Of a stretch of DNA of 5,504 nt, positions 4,903 through 5,504 are shown in pieces (positions within the stretch are counted from its first letter, which is position 1; every line of letters starts with the position of its first letter). This DNA is from Halobacteriovoraceae bacterium. Its GTDB lineage: Bacteria > Bdellovibrionota > Bacteriovoracia > Bacteriovoracales > Bacteriovoracaceae. The notes beneath the pieces were generated by a model. That model ran no database searches. It saw nothing but the letters and a program-made list of their open reading frames with translations, and was not told where the DNA came from. The stretch spans positions 1 through 5,504 of the forward strand of contig JABJPQ010000361.1 of assembly GCA_018663815.1 (NCBI GenBank). Direction: 5' to 3'. A program made the position numbers and the translations under genes.

Positions 4903-5504
4903 ATGAGAAATTTATTAATGGTGATTGTACTAACGACAACTCTTGCTTCATGCAAGGACGAAGGTAATGGAAATGGGGCTCCAGGTTTTACCCATAATGA
5001 GCTTGCACAAGAATTTGTGAGCAATTTAAATCTTGATGCTGAGTTTAATGTAACGCTGGCTAAAGCAAGTACGTTAGAGAAAAACTTTATTGTTATTTAC
5101 GATCCATACACTGATTCATACGATGCAATTAATATTAATAATTATGATCCAGCGATCAACAATGCTAATGAATATTATTTTAATAATTCAGGAAATGGTT
5201 TTTTTGATTTAGATGTTATCCCTTCACATTATGAAGTGGACTACGATTACAATATCATTGCTTACGACTCTGATGGTTCTTCGATTTGGGGATGGGAAGC
5301 AGTAGAATCATATGTACCAACTCGTTACCGAGACAGACACTCTGGCTTTGTTTTTGAAAAAACAGCATCGACTCCAAAAGATCTTGCTAAGGTAGCCGCA
5401 CTTAAAGAAGTTGCAACATTAGAAAAATCTGCACAGTTCTTATCATCTGAGTTCGGCTTAAGTTTAAACCGAGGAAAGGAAGTGGCAAGACTTGCGGCTC
5501 ACTG
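4903..5504 (+). CDS. predicted lipoprotein, fourth paralog of the array (partial, cut by window end)
   Basis: The frame is open from the ATG to the window edge (200 complete codons). Family length suggests a stop about 215-225 bases beyond. Function unknown. The signal peptide ends in a perfect lipobox LASC with C17; Lys at +2 suggests the outer membrane. The linker and start of the constant block (KDEGNGNGAPGFTHNELA) are identical to the second paralog, and the two align without gaps up to H200. The constant block has YDPYTDSYDAIN. The variable segment (about 108-142) contains DSDG and is rich in Tyr and Trp. The helical block reads TPKDLAKVAALKEVA and FLSSEFGLSLNRGKEVARL before truncation. 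AGGGGAG (4892-4898) sets the start. Unlike the first three genes it is in a separate transcription unit, behind the operon terminator and its own sigma-54 promoter. Confidence 0.9.
   Translation, partial: MRNLLMVIVLTTTLASCKDEGNGNGAPGFTHNELAQEFVSNLNLDAEFNVTLAKASTLEKNFIVIYDPYTDSYDAININNYDPAINNANEYYFNNSGNGFFDLDVIPSHYEVDYDYNIIAYDSDGSSIWGWEAVESYVPTRYRDRHSGFVFEKTASTPKDLAKVAALKEVATLEKSAQFLSSEFGLSLNRGKEVARLAAH

Noticed and set aside
2148..5504. Direct-repeat array such as CRISPR
   Set aside because: The repetition is at the scale of whole paralogous genes (about 800 bp) with codon-level divergence; there are no short regularly spaced repeats.

Overview
The window is AT-rich, Gram-negative-type bacterial DNA dominated by lipoprotein signal peptides and sigma-54 promoters. 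The paralogous acidic, tyrosine-rich lipoproteins with a helical C-terminal half remind me of families of unknown function in the Bdellovibrionota (Bacteriovorax/Bdellovibrio relatives). That placement is from memory, is only tentative, and rests on no search.

Layout. (1) Positions 67-417, minus strand: a small exported protein of unknown function with two cysteines. (2) Positions 554-1894: an apparently complete insertion sequence of about 1341 bp. It has one DDE transposase gene (688-1848), terminal inverted repeats of about 26 bp, an extra inner copy of the terminal repeat at 621-644, and a 4-bp flanking direct repeat (ACGA). It sits in the loop of a terminator-like inverted repeat. (3) Positions 1895-2147: the control region of a lipoprotein operon. 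(4) Positions 2148-4613: three tandem paralogous lipoprotein genes (259, 272 and 275 aa) with gaps of 24 and 15 bp, closed by a strong intrinsic terminator (4621-4656). (5) Positions 4657-4902: a second control region. (6) Position 4903 to the window end: a fourth paralog, cut off after 200 codons, in its own transcription unit. The array evidently continues to the right.

The most notable signal is regulatory. The fourth gene is preceded by a textbook sigma-54 (RpoN) promoter, TGGCAC-N5-TTGCT at 4799-4814. The first gene has a related one with the same GG-N10-GC geometry at 2078-2094. Each is preceded by a shared 19-bp motif (15/19 identical, exactly 52 bp before the -24 GG in both) and, 43-44 bp further upstream, by an AACGCG element. 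The two units therefore look like one regulon, probably switched by a dedicated enhancer-binding protein that is not encoded here.

The lipoproteins share a constant N-terminal block, a constant helical C-terminal block and a hypervariable central segment. This design fits a diversifying, envelope-anchored multigene family, but its function cannot be read from the sequence.
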